Positions 45,186 through 55,144 of a stretch of 64,000 bases of DNA are shown in pieces. The stretch covers positions 62,001 through 126,000 of the forward strand of contig CAWAQJ010000010.1 of assembly GCA_963784175.1 (NCBI GenBank), written 5' to 3'. Every line of letters begins with the position of its first letter. Position 1 is the first letter of the stretch. The notes under the pieces are model-generated. The model saw nothing but the letters and a program-made list of their open reading frames with translations. It was not told where the DNA came from and did no database searches. Source of the DNA: JAIBJN01 sp963784175 (lineage in GTDB: Bacteria > Actinomycetota > Thermoleophilia > Gaiellales > Gaiellaceae). The translations under genes and the position numbers were made by a program.

Positions 45186-46108
45186 GCACGACCGAGTGCG
45201 GTCCCGACGGCCTCGCCGAGAGCGGCGAGGTCGTCGGCTGCGCCGGCAGGATCGCCCGAGAGCGAATGCACCTCCGCGCCGGGAAGCTCCTCGAGGACGC
45301 GTCCGCCGAAGACGACGCAGCGCACGCCTTCCTCGCGGCAGATCCGCAGGGCAACACCGGGCGCCTTGCCCTCGCCTGACGTCCTGTCGACGACGCCCTC
45401 CCCTGTCACGACCACCTCGGCTCTCCGGATCCTCTCCCTGAACCGGAGCTCATCGAGGACGAGGTCGGCGCCGGGAACGAGCCTGGCGCCCAGCACGGCG
45501 AGGGCGGCGCCGAGCCCTCCTGCTGCGCCCGCGCCGGCGAGATCGGCAGCCGGTTCCAGCTCTTCCATCGCCGCCAGGCGAGCCTCGAGCTCCTCGACCT
45601 GCGCCGGCGTCGCGCCCTTCTGCGGGCCGAACCTGCGCGCTGCGCCGTCCTCGCCCAGCAGCGGGCTGGAAACGTCACAGGCGACGATCGTCGGGAGCGG
45701 GAGCTGCGTTAGGACCTCGCGGAGCCCGGCGCCGCCGTCGACGGTCGCGCTGCCCCCGAGCGCGACGAGGAGCTCTCGAGCATGCGGCGCGGCGGCAAGG
45801 ATCAGCTCGCCGAGGCCGCGGCTCGACGCGCCCACCGGGTCGAGCTCCTCGGGCGCCAGCCGCGCGAGCCCGATCGCCTGGGCCGCCTCGACGACCGCGC
45901 GCCCGTCCGGCAGCAGCAGGAAGCAGGCCGCGACGCGCCGGCCGAGAGCATCGGAGACCTCGGCCTCGCTCCACTCCCCTCCAAGGGCCGCGTAGAGGAC
46001 TTCGGCTGTGCCGTCGCCGCCGTCCGCCAGCGGCAGCTCGTCGGCCTCGACGCCCGCCTGCGCGAACCCACGTGCCAGTGCCCCGGCCGCGTCGCTCGCG
46101 GAGAGCAC
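45182..46108 (-). CDS. Glycerate kinase, start unclear
   Basis: A GlxK/GckA-type glycerate 2-kinase: LPLADGGDGTAEVL, VGASSRGLGELI, ALGGSATVDGGAG, and the terminal VVVTGEGVVDRTS and GKAPGVAL. Family members begin with a V-A-P-D/N-x-F-K-G motif; here AAPNALKG is encoded in frame just ahead of GTG 46108, but there is no ATG, GTG, TTG or CTG back to the upstream stop. The conserved N terminus is probably translated from an unusual start or lost through an indel. Supplies 2-phosphoglycerate or 3-phosphoglycerate. Confidence 0.85.
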   Translation of the reverse strand: MLSASDAAGALARGFAQAGVEADELPLADGGDGTAEVLYAALGGEWSEAEVSDALGRRVAACFLLLPDGRAVVEAAQAIGLARLAPEELDPVGASSRGLGELILAAAPHARELLVALGGSATVDGGAGLREVLTQLPLPTIVACDVSSPLLGEDGAARRFGPQKGATPAQVEELEARLAAMEELEPAADLAGAGAAGGLGAALAVLGARLVPGADLVLDELRFRERIRRAEVVVTGEGVVDRTSGEGKAPGVALRICREEGVRCVVFGGRVLEELPGAEVHSLSGDPAGAADDLAALGEAVGTALGRA

Positions 46109-46148
46109 GCCTTTGAGCGCGTTCGGCGCGGCGACGGCGCGTGGAGAG

Positions 46149-47184
46149 CTAGGCGATGCGCTCGACCCGCTCGTCCTCGTCCACGTCGACGTCGGTCATC
46201 TCGGGCATCTGCTTCAGCATCGCGAACGTGAAGCCCTCGCGTGCCAGGAAGAGGAAGCCGAGCCCGATGCCCACGGAAGCCTCGATCGCCTGAAGCCCGA
46301 TCCCGAAGACGATCCCGTGCGCATAGCTCACGCCGTACGAGAGCAACGCGGCGGCAACCGCGGCCTGGAGCAGACCGACGTTCCCGGGCCAGAACGGAAA
46401 GATCATGACGAGGTTCATGATCACGAGGACAAGGGCGGCTTCAGGGAGCGTCGCGTCGATGGAGAAGGCGAGAAACGCGGTGTAGACGGCGAAGAGCTGG
46501 GCGACCCAGCCGACCGTCTGGAAGAACAGGGCTTCGATTGCCGGCCGCGGCCGCCTCAGCACGGTCAGTCCGTGCCGGGCCATGTGCAGGACCCGGCGGA
46601 CGGGCCCCGAGCTCCTCGGTCAGCGGCCGGTGATGCCGGCGTGCGAGCGCGAAGCCGGCGAGAAGAAGACCGAGACCGACCCCGATCACGACCGCGAGCA
46701 CGGGCGCCGCCCAGTCGGGGATCGGCGCGACGTAGAGCGTGAAGAGGACGAGCGCGACCGCGACGACGACGTCGAAGAGCCGGTGCGCGAAGACGGTCCC
46801 GACGATGATCGCCCAGGTGCCCGGACGGCGGCGGACGTGCCGCGTGATGACGGCAACGCGCGCAAGCTCCCCGACGCGCCCCGGCAGGGCTGCGTTGGCG
46901 AGGAGACCCACACAGAACGCGGAGAACACGTTCCGGCGGCTAGGCCAGGGAGGCGGGATCGACTGCTTGACGACGATGTACCAGGCGTGCGAGCGGACGG
47001 CGACCGAGAAGAGGTTGATGAGCACCGCGACGGCGACCCATTCCCATTCGACCGCCCGGAACGCGCGCTCGAGCAGTCCGGAATCGGGCCCGCGCAAGAC
47101 GGCAAGGGTTACGAAGCCGGCGATGGGGACGAGGACGATGAGAAGACGGGCGAGACGAGATTCGGGAATGTGGATCCTTCTCAC
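46149..47184 (-). CDS. UPF0104/MprF-like membrane protein, frameshifted
   Basis: About 345 residues, seven or eight helices: LLIVLVPIAGFVTLAVL, NVFSAFCVGLLANAALPGRV, GELARVAVITRHVRR, IMNLVMIFPFWPGNVG. One extra base at about 46605-46608 (a run of four C on the plus strand) separates TEELG from PVRRVLHMARHGL. The GTG start 47184 overlaps the glycosyltransferase stop (GTGA), so the pair is coupled, suggesting export or flipping of the glycolipid product (inference). Confidence 0.82.
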
Positions 47185-48329
47185 GCGGCCGCCCTCACTG
47201 CCCCGGCCGGCGCCGCGACCCGCTCGTAGATCTCCACGAGGCTGCGGCCGATCCTGTCCCACGAGTACGGCTCGGCAGCCTTGCGCGCGCAGATCCCGTA
47301 CGCCCGCCGCCGCTCCTCGTCCTGGAGCAGCTCGACCATCGCCCCTGCGAGAGCGTCTGCGTCACCGGGCGGAACGAGGATCCCCGTCTCGTCGTGGTTG
47401 GCCACCTGCGCGTAGCCCTCGATGTTCGAGGCGACGACGGGCGTCCCGCAGGCGAACGCGCGGGTAAGGACCATCCCGAAGCTCTCACCGCCGAGCGACG
47501 GCGCCGCGAGCAGGCTTGCGGCCTGAAGCTCGGCGGTGAGCTCCTCCTCGGAGAGCCCGCCGAGCAGGTCGATCCCGTCCAGCGAGAAGCCCTGCCGCCT
47601 GGCGAGCCAGCGGACGGAGAGCGGGTCGGCCCCGACAAGGCGCAGCCGCGCACCGGTCTGCTGGTGGACACGCGGCCACGCGCGCATGAGGACCGGCAGG
47701 CCCTTGCGGGGCTCGTTGCGGCCGATGAAGACGACGTTGCCGTTGCGGTGACCGGGGTCGACCTCCGGCGGCAGGTCGATCCCATTCGGGATCACCTCCA
47801 TCGGCCCGCCGACGTACGGCTCCGCCGCTCGCCGGGCGCTCTCGGAGACGGCGATCCGCTGGTCGATCCGCTGGACCACCACGCGCCAGAAAACCTTCCC
47901 GATCGGATACCAGCCCAGGCGCTCTCCCGCCGAGTGGCACGTCACGACAGTCGGGCAGGGCGCGGTGGCGAGCGCAAAGGCGGAGAGAATGGGCGCGAAC
48001 GGCTCGTGGACGTGGACGACGTCGAAGCGCTCCTCCTGCCAGATCCTTCGCATCCGCACCATCGACTGCGGGCTGAGGATGATGTTGGGGAGCGACGCGT
48101 TGGCCGGGACGATCACCGAGCGGCCCACCGGAAGCACGTAGTCCGGCGGCCGCGTGTGGCGCCCCTGCTTCGGGTGCAGGAGCCGCGTCAGCCGCCCGGG
48201 CGGGTCGTGGCCCATGATGATCCGCGCGTCGACGCCGAGTCTCTGCAACGCGCGCGCCTGGTGGTCCGCGTGTTCCTGCACCCCACCCCAGAAGGACCAG
48301 GAGTAGGGAACGACGATCCCCACCTTCAT
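47181..48329 (-). CDS. PimA-like GT4 glycosyltransferase
   Basis: A 382-residue GT-B, family 4 enzyme. GIVVPYSWSFWGGVQEHA at the N terminus is very like actinobacterial phosphatidylinositol mannosyltransferase PimA; the donor site is ESFGMVLTRAFACGTPVVAS with the E-x7-E-type glutamate. VHVHEPFAPIL and VTCHSAGE are in the acceptor domain. Probably mannosylates a membrane lipid. Divergent from the aminotransferase gene. Confidence 0.88.
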   Translation of the reverse strand: MKVGIVVPYSWSFWGGVQEHADHQARALQRLGVDARIIMGHDPPGRLTRLLHPKQGRHTRPPDYVLPVGRSVIVPANASLPNIILSPQSMVRMRRIWQEERFDVVHVHEPFAPILSAFALATAPCPTVVTCHSAGERLGWYPIGKVFWRVVVQRIDQRIAVSESARRAAEPYVGGPMEVIPNGIDLPPEVDPGHRNGNVVFIGRNEPRKGLPVLMRAWPRVHQQTGARLRLVGADPLSVRWLARRQGFSLDGIDLLGGLSEEELTAELQAASLLAAPSLGGESFGMVLTRAFACGTPVVASNIEGYAQVANHDETGILVPPGDADALAGAMVELLQDEERRRAYGICARKAAEPYSWDRIGRSLVEIYERVAAPAGAVRAAA

Positions 48330-48377
48330 GCTGCAACCCTACCCACGGCGGCAGATTGGGCAGATTAGACTCGGACC

Positions 48378-49577
48378 GTGATCAAGCGGGCGAAGCGGCT
48401 CGAGCCGATTCGAGGCTTCGGGATCAACCTCGTCGCCGACGCAGCGGACCAGCCGACGCGGGCGAACACCAGGTGGCCGGTGCTGCGAATGGAGAACCTC
48501 GACACCGACCTTCCGCTGCCGCCCGAGGCCGTCGGCGTGACGGCGCGGAGCCTCGAGACGCCCGAAGCGAACAGCTGGCTCCCGTTCACCGGCGACATCC
48601 ACCTCCGCGAGGCGGTTGCCGCGTTCCTCGCCACCCGGACAGGGCATCCGTTCGACCCGGAGCGAGAGATCGTCATCACCTGCGGCGGGATGGAGGGCCT
48701 CCTCAACGCGCTCCTCGTCACGGTCGACGCGGGCGACGAGGTGATCGTCACCGACCCCACCTACGCCGGGATCGTCAACCGCGTTCACCTCGCGGGCGGA
48801 ATCCCCAAGGCTGTTCCGTTCCTGGTGGACGAGGGCGAGTGGCGCCTCGACCGCGACGCGCTCGTCGCCGCCGTCGGCGACTCCACGGCCGGGATGATGC
48901 TGATGAGCCCGTCGATGCCGTCCGGAGGGACGTTCGACGCCGACGACTGGGAGCTCATCTGCGACCTCTGCCTGGACCGCGACCTCTTCCTCATCTACGA
49001 CACGGCGATGGAGCGGCTCCTCTTCGACGACAGGCCGCTGATCCACCCGCTGCACCACGAGGGGATGGCCGAGCGAACCATCGTCGTCGGCTCGCTCTCG
49101 AAGGAGCATCGAATGATCGGCTGGCGCGTCGGCTGGGTCGCCGGGCCGGCCGAGACGATCGAGGACGCGGGCTGGGCGCACGTCTACAACACCACCACTC
49201 CCGTCGGCCTCGCGCGCGCGGCCGCCGCGGCCGTCTTGCGCGGCCAACAGGATCACGTGGTGCAGTGCGTCACGGAGCTCGAGCGCCGCCGCGACGTCAT
49301 GCTCGCCGGGCTCCCGGATTGGCCCTTCGTGCGGCCCGGCGGCGGCTGGTCGATGCTCCTCGACGTGTCCGACCTGGGCTTCGAGGCACGCGCGGCGTCG
49401 CGCCTCCTCCTGGAGGAGAGCTCGATCGCCGCGACGGCCATGGTCGGCTGGGGCGGCCCCGTGGCCGACCGCCACGTTCGCTTCGTGTTCAGCGCTGAGC
49501 CGGTCGACCGGCTCGCGACCATCCCCGAACGGCTCGCGGGCGGCACCCTGGCCGCGGCCGTCGCCGAGCGGAGCTGA
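48378..49577 (+). CDS. PLP-dependent aminotransferase class I/II
   Basis: A 399-residue fold-type I aminotransferase: TCGGMEGLLNALL (phosphate cup), DPTYAGIVNRVH, DTAMERLLFDD and the Schiff-base Lys in VGSLSKEHRMIGWRVGW. Resembles aspartate/aromatic aminotransferases (AAT I subgroup); the substrate is unclear. GTG start. Two bases separate it from the adenosine deaminase gene, so the pair is one unit. Confidence 0.9.
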   Translation: MIKRAKRLEPIRGFGINLVADAADQPTRANTRWPVLRMENLDTDLPLPPEAVGVTARSLETPEANSWLPFTGDIHLREAVAAFLATRTGHPFDPEREIVITCGGMEGLLNALLVTVDAGDEVIVTDPTYAGIVNRVHLAGGIPKAVPFLVDEGEWRLDRDALVAAVGDSTAGMMLMSPSMPSGGTFDADDWELICDLCLDRDLFLIYDTAMERLLFDDRPLIHPLHHEGMAERTIVVGSLSKEHRMIGWRVGWVAGPAETIEDAGWAHVYNTTTPVGLARAAAAAVLRGQQDHVVQCVTELERRRDVMLAGLPDWPFVRPGGGWSMLLDVSDLGFEARAASRLLLEESSIAATAMVGWGGPVADRHVRFVFSAEPVDRLATIPERLAGGTLAAAVAERS

Positions 49578-49579
49578 TC

Positions 49580-50629
49580 GTGCCCGAGCACGACGCCCTC
49601 GTCGCCGAGCTCAGCCGCGAGGGCCTCGCCGAGCTGCACACGCACCTCGGCGGCTCGGTCGACCCGGCGGTCATGTGGACGCTCGCCCACGAGCAGGGGA
49701 TCGCGCTGCCGATCAAGGACTACTGGGACTTCGTCGAGCTCGTCACCGTCGACCCGCGCGGCGTCGAGGGGCTGCCCGAGCTGGACGGGATCTACAAGTG
49801 GACCGAGCTGATCCAGTCGAGCCCGCTGGCCGTCGAGCGCTCCGTCCACGGCGCCATCGGCGGCGCGTACCGCACCCAGAACATCACCACGCTCGAGCTC
49901 CGCTTCAACCCGATGAAGCGCAACCGCGGCGGCGAGCGCGACCTCGACCACATCATCATGGCCTCCTCCCGAGGTCTCGACCGCGCCCGCCTCGAGTACC
50001 CCAAGGTGCGCGCCGGCCTGATCCTGATGATGGACCGCACCTTCACCCACGAGCAGAACGCGGTCATCGTCGAGAAGGCGATCCGCTACTCGGACCGCGG
50101 AGTGGTCGGCGTGGACATCGCGGGGCCCCGGCCCGACGGCGGGCGCTACCCGTACCGCGACCTGGCGCCGCTCGTCGAGGAGGCGCGCGCAGGCGGCCTC
50201 GGCGTGACCATCCACGTGGGCGAGGAGGGCGGGCAGCACGGGATCGACGAGATCGGCGAGGTCATCGAGCACCTGCGGCCCGAGCGCATCGGCCACGGGA
50301 TCCTCGCCGCCGAGGACGAGGAGATCATGCGGATGCTGCGGGAGACCGAGATCGTCCTGGAGATCTGCCCGAGCTCGAACCTCCTCACCGGCGCCCTGGC
50401 CGACGAGGACGCGCTGCGCGACACGGTGCGAACGTTCGCCGACCGCGAGGTCGCGTTCACGATCGCGACCGACGGCCCCGAGATGATGCAGACGCACCTC
50501 CGGGACGAGCTCGCCTTGCTCCTCCGGATCGGCGCGCTGACCCCGGACGAGGCGGTGGCCGTCAACGATCGGGGACACTCGGCGGCGTTCGTCCGGCCGC
50601 GGCCTCGGCTCGTGTCGGCCCACGACTAG
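49580..50629 (+). CDS. add: Adenosine deaminase family protein
   Basis: A 349-residue zinc amidohydrolase: LHTHLGGSVDP (H-x-H), the third ligand in TIHVGEEGG (His and Glu) and IATDGPEMMQTHL, where Asp is followed by G-P rather than the more common D-D-P/S. That change, plus the insert KDYWDFVELV, leaves room for related activities (aminodeoxyfutalosine or adenine deaminase). Coupled to an aminotransferase. Confidence 0.85.
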   Translation: MPEHDALVAELSREGLAELHTHLGGSVDPAVMWTLAHEQGIALPIKDYWDFVELVTVDPRGVEGLPELDGIYKWTELIQSSPLAVERSVHGAIGGAYRTQNITTLELRFNPMKRNRGGERDLDHIIMASSRGLDRARLEYPKVRAGLILMMDRTFTHEQNAVIVEKAIRYSDRGVVGVDIAGPRPDGGRYPYRDLAPLVEEARAGGLGVTIHVGEEGGQHGIDEIGEVIEHLRPERIGHGILAAEDEEIMRMLRETEIVLEICPSSNLLTGALADEDALRDTVRTFADREVAFTIATDGPEMMQTHLRDELALLLRIGALTPDEAVAVNDRGHSAAFVRPRPRLVSAHD

Positions 50630-50695
50630 CTCGGAGGGCGTAGACGTGAAGATCGCCCGCTCGGTCGATAGCCGGATCGGCGGTGCGTTGCCAGG

Positions 50696-50977
50696 ATGGC
50701 CGGCATGCTCAGCGTCTACAGCGGAATCCGGTTCACGGAACGGCAACGGCAGGTAGTCCGGCTGATCGCGGCGGGGTGCTCGAACGTCGAGATCGCGGAG
50801 CGGCTCGGTGTCTCCCCTCGCACCGCGAAGGCCCACTCGGACGTTCTCCGCACCAAGCTCGGTGTCAGCCGGCGACGGCAGATCCCGGCCGCCTTTCGCG
50901 AAGCGACCGGGGAGGATCCCCTCGAGAGCCTCGAGGCGGCACTCGGCGTGCGCGACGACTCTCGCACGTTGCGCTGA
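50696..50977 (+). CDS. Small LuxR/GerE-type DNA-binding protein
   Basis: A 93-residue protein that is essentially only a GerE helix-turn-helix: FTERQRQVVRLIAAGCSNVE, IAERLGVSPRTAKAHSDVLR. No receiver domain. Stand-alone GerE proteins bind DNA as dimers. ATG 50696. A 10-base-pair hairpin follows at 50998-51031, then the large LuxR gene. Confidence 0.88.
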   Translation: MAGMLSVYSGIRFTERQRQVVRLIAAGCSNVEIAERLGVSPRTAKAHSDVLRTKLGVSRRRQIPAAFREATGEDPLESLEAALGVRDDSRTLR

Positions 50978-50997
50978 TCGGTCTCGAGGGATGAGGA

Positions 50998-51031
50998 GCC
51001 CGCGCCCGCGGCGAAGGTCGAGGGCGCGGGC
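50998..51031. terminator. GC-rich hairpin
   Basis: GCCCGCGCCC and GGGCGCGGGC pair perfectly around a 14-base loop, 20 bases after the small GerE gene. There is no clear T-run, so it is a candidate terminator or RNA stabiliser. Confidence 0.5.
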
Positions 51032-51103
51032 CGCCCCTCGTGGGCCACTGGTAGACCCGGATCCGAGGCGGTAGGCTCGTCCTCCCGACACGGGAGCCGA
51101 ACC

Positions 51104-53669
51104 GTGACGGATCGCCGGGACACCGCTCTTCCTCCGCTCTTCCGGCGCCACACGCGCCGGCCGCGGCTCACTGCGTTCCTGAACGACGCGACGGCACAGG
51201 CGATCCTCGTCACAGCGCCCGCCGGCTACGGCAAGACGACGCTCGCACGCGAATGGCTCCAGGGGCGCACGGACGTCGCCTGGTACCACGCGACACCTTC
51301 CTCCGCGGATGTCGGCGCCTTCTCGGCCGGGCTCGCGGACGTCGTCGAGCCGATCGTCCCCGGCGCGGGCGAGCGCGTTCGCCAGCGGCTCCGGGTCGGC
51401 GATGCAACCGAGCGGCTGGCCCGCCCGCTCGCCGAGCTCCTTGCCGAGGACCTCGAGTCGTGGCCCGAGCAGGGCATCGTCGTCCTCGACGACTACCACC
51501 TGATGGCCGAGTCCTCCCCCGTCGAGGACTTCCTCGACTGGCTGCTCACACTCGCGCCCATCCGCGTCCTCGTGACGACCAGGCGCCGGCCCGGCTGGGC
51601 GACCGCACGCCGCTTCCTCTACGACGAGGCGGTCGAGCTCGGGCGGGACCAGCTGGCCATGACCGACGACGAGGCCGCGCGCGTCCTCAGCGGACGCTCC
51701 ACCGAGTCCGTGCGCGCGCTCGTCCGCCAGGCCGAGGGCTGGCCCGCGCTCATCGGCCTCGCGGCGCTCTCGGCCGATCTCGAGTTCCCCGCCGAGAAGG
51801 TGTCGGAGTCCCTGTTCCGCTACTTCGCGGAGGAGGTGCTACGCCGTGAGCCAGAGGACGTCCAGCGCTTCATGCTCGCGGCCTCCGTGCCCAGCAGGAT
51901 CAGCTCCCGACTGGCTCGCGAAGCGCTCGGCATCGACGATCCAGACCCGGTGATCGAGCGACTACGGGACGAGGATCTTCTTTACGAGGTCAACCCGGAC
52001 GAGCTCCGCTTCCATCCGCTCCTCCGAGACTTCCTACGTCGACGGCTCCAGGCAGGCTCGCCGAGCGAGTATGCAGACATCGCCGAACGAGTCGTCGCCG
52101 ACGCGACCGAGCGGGCTCGCTGGGGTGAGGCGTTCGAGCTCGCCGTCCAGGCCGAGGACAAGACGAAGGCGGCCGAGATCGCCGGGCAGGCCGCTCGAAC
52201 GCTGCTGGCAGCGGGTCAAAGCGAGACGCTCGAGAAGTGGCTGGAGGCCTGCGGCGCAGCCGGCGTCACCGTCGCGGGAGCCTCGCTCGCGCGGGCTGAG
52301 ATCCTCATTCGCAAGGGCGAGATGTCGGCGGCAGCCGCAGTCGCGGGCGACACGGCGGCCCGCCTCTCCGAGGACCATCCCGATTTCGCGTGGGCGTGCA
52401 ACGTCGCCGGCCGAGCCCTGCACTTCACGTCGGAAGAGGAGGCGGCTTTCGAGCGTTTCGAGGCTGCCCGCCGGACGGCCAAGACGGACGTGGATACGAA
52501 AGAGGCTCTTTGGGGATTGCTCCTCGCTTCGACCGAAATCGCCCCGGAGACCATGACCGGCTACCTGGATGCCCTCGAGAGTGACTACTCGGACGACATT
52601 GACGTGAGATTCAGGCTGGCGATCGGCAGATACGGAACGGCTGAGCAGACCTCGTCGATTTCGGGCGAGTGGGAGAGATTTCTCAGCCTCCTTCCTCTCA
52701 TCGAGCACGCGACAGACCCGCTCGCGGTCACCAGCTTCCTAGCAAGCGCCTCTTCTGCCGCCAGACTCCGCGGTCAGTACGTTCAGGCGCTTGACTTGGC
52801 CGATCAGGCCTATGCGATTTGCCGCGACCTCAGGCTGGAGTTCAGTGCAGGCGCGTGCATAGTCAGCCGAACAGCAGCGGAGATCGGTTTGAGGCTGTTC
52901 TCTCGGGCAAAGCGCTCACTTGAGGCGTTCTCCCGAACTCCAACGCAGAGAGAAGATCCTTACTACCGGCTCGAGGGCCTCATCCTCCGGGCGCGCCTGA
53001 TGGCGTGCGAAGGGGACATTCGGGGCGCCCTTCGCATTCAGAGACGAGATTGCTGGCCTTCGTGCACCACCTCGCGCGCTCGGTGTATTCCTCGCGACGA
53101 TAGCCATGATCGAGGCGGCTGGTGGTGAGCCCGCCAAGGCCAGGAGGATGGCGGCTCAAGCGCGCGAGAATGGAACCAACATCGAGATGCTTCTGGGTTG
53201 CCTTCTAGCGGAAGCAATCGCCGCAGACAAGGAGCACCCCGCCCAGGCGCAAGCAGCAATCGCCCGTGCAGTCGCGGCCTGTCGAGACGGCGATTGTCTC
53301 GATGGTCTGGTTTTCGCTTACCGCGTCCATCCGCCGCTGGTCGACGCGGCGCTGGACTGTCCTGACGCACTCGCGATCATGCGAAGGGCTCTGACATCTA
53401 GCCGAGACCGTGCACTCGGAAAGAGAATCGGCCTAAGCCTGAGAAGTGAGGATTCCGACGACCCACTTCGTGATCTAACACGGCGAGAGCGGGAGGTCTT
53501 GGGACTGTTGTCCGAAGGATTGACCAACGCTGAGATCGCGACCCGGCTCTTCATCGCGCAAAGCACGGCAAAGGTTCACGTCCGCCACATCCTCGAGAAA
53601 CTTGGAGCACGGAATCGGCTCCAGGCCGTCCTGCGCGCCCAGGGGGCGATGAAGGCCGACGAGACCTAG
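51104..53669 (+). CDS. LAL-type LuxR transcriptional regulator, frameshifted
   Basis: A large ATP-binding LuxR regulator (MalT/LAL type) of about 855 residues. Walker A APAGYGKTT (about residues 38-46), Walker B GIVVLDDYHLM, then a long TPR-like helical region and a C-terminal GerE domain (LTRREREVLGLLSEGLTNAE, IATRLFIAQSTAKVHVRHIL). The frame changes at about 53040-53045: RGALRIQ continues as DEIAGLRAPPRALGVFLATI only if one base is removed. The 3' third is visibly lower in G+C than the rest of the window. Confidence 0.85.
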
Positions 53670-55022
53670 GCGACGCTTGCGACCGGCTTGGGGCACCAGA
53701 GCGGGCTGCCGCTGGGCCTCAAGCGCAAAGTCGGGACGCACACCAGAAAGGTACGTCTCGCAGGCGCCCGCAAGGATCGCCTCAAAAGCGGCAACCACGC
53801 TCGTGTCGAACTGGGTGCCGGCAGCCTGAGCGAGCCGGAATCGGGCGACACGACTTGGCATGGCATCGCGGTACGGACGGCCTGACGTCATTGCGTTATA
53901 CGCATCCGCAACCGCGATGATGCGCGAGAGAAGCGGAATGGCGGGTCCGGGAAGACGATCGGGATAGCCGTTGCCGTCCATCCGCTCGTGATGGTGACGA
54001 ACGATGCGCGCAATCTCCGCGTAGTCATCAACCTTGCCGAGAATGCGTTCGCCGATCTCCGAGTGCTCTTCCATGCGACGTCGCTCCTCGAGCGTGAGGG
54101 CGCCAGGCTTCTCAAGCAGGCCGGCCGGAAGACCCACCTTGCCGACGTCGTGGACGAGTCCGCAAAGGTGAGCCAGGTGTTGCTCCTCCTCCGACAGACC
54201 AAGTCGGCGCGCAATGTCGCGGGCGTAGACCGCGACGGCAGCCGAATGACCCGCGGTGTACTGATCCCTGGCGTCTAGCGCCGCCACTAGGGCGGTGGCA
54301 AACGAAAGGCTGGCGCGCTCGAGACGCTCGTTGGCGAAACGAAGCTGCTCCGTTGTCTCCTGCTGCTGGCGATAGAGAGCTGTGGAGACGGTGCGCGGCA
54401 ACCGCAGGTGCGAGAAAGAGGACGAGGCTCCACACAGAGATCTGCTGATAGGCGTAGACGAGAAGCAGGAGCACCGGCACGTAAAGCGGAACGCTTCCGG
54501 TCAAGATGGGCCTCAGCAGGCGCAGGAAGCCGAGATAATCGCCACTGCGCCGAACTGCGACCACCGACGCTGCGAGCGCGGCGTCCACGGTCTCAAGCAC
54601 GACCACCGCAACCAATACGGCCCCGAAGAGCTGGGCCGAAGGAAGCTGGGTAAAGACGGCCTCAGCCGCCAGCCCAGCTAGCCCGGCGGCAAGCGCTCGC
54701 GTGGACGTCCAGGTCACCCAGCGCACGTACGGGGACTCGAACGTTGCCAAGCAGCCCCACAGCTCCCACAGCCATCGCCGTGAGGGGGCCAAACGCAACG
54801 GCCGCGAACACGACCGGGAGGACAGAAACCGTAATCTCGAGGTTCGCGCTCACGCGGACCGGCTGGCGCTCAGCGAGCATGGAAAAACCACCGAGTGCCG
54901 CGACCGCCCACAGAGGTCCGAAGCGACTCCCCGAGCAGCGCCAGCGCGAGTGCGAACGCGGCCGTAAGGCAGGCAAGGCCGGTGGCGTAGATCGTTATCG
55001 GCTGCAGGTGCGCGAGCCGCAT
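53666..55022 (-). CDS. Membrane HD-GYP phosphodiesterase, multiply frameshifted
   Basis: Read across frames, this is a membrane protein (RLAHLQPITIYATG; RFGPLWAVAALGGFSML; ESPYVRWVTWTSTRALAAG; VPVLLLLVYAYQQ) followed by an HD-GYP domain with HLCGLVHDVGK and HHERMDGNGYPDRL, the signature of cyclic-di-GMP phosphodiesterases. Frame changes at about 54925, 54735 and 54375, each one extra base, and probably one more near 53750: that would end the gene at a TAG sharing CTAG with the LuxR stop at 53667-53669. Without it the frame runs on to 53475 under the LuxR gene. ATG 55022 used; TTG 55070 is an alternative. Confidence 0.72.
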
Positions 55023-55075
55023 ACGCCGGGCCGGACGGGCCGCATTTGGATTCTGAGCAAAGCTAGTCAAAGCTC

Positions 55076-55104
55076 TTGATTGTCCCCCAAAAGGGGGATA
55101 TGCT
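55076..55104 (+). promoter_or_regulatory. Promoter with palindrome in its spacer
   Basis: TTGATT (55076-55081) and TATGCT (55099-55104) are exactly 17 bases apart, and the spacer is almost filled by the palindrome CCCCC-AAAA-GGGGG (55084-55097). This reads as a housekeeping promoter with a built-in operator, directed to the peptide gene at 55145. Confidence 0.6.
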
Positions 55105-55144
55105 TGGCGACGCCGTTATCCCCATTCCCCGAGAGGAGTACTTC

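Noticed and set aside
49253..51499. 748-codon open frame on the minus strand
   Set aside because: It mirrors the aminotransferase, adenosine deaminase and LuxR genes and has no recognisable domain.
53475..53665. HD-GYP frame running on under the LuxR gene
   Set aside because: The neighbouring frame gives a stop that shares CTAG with the LuxR stop, as expected for convergent neighbours, and the overlapping part looks like antisense sequence.
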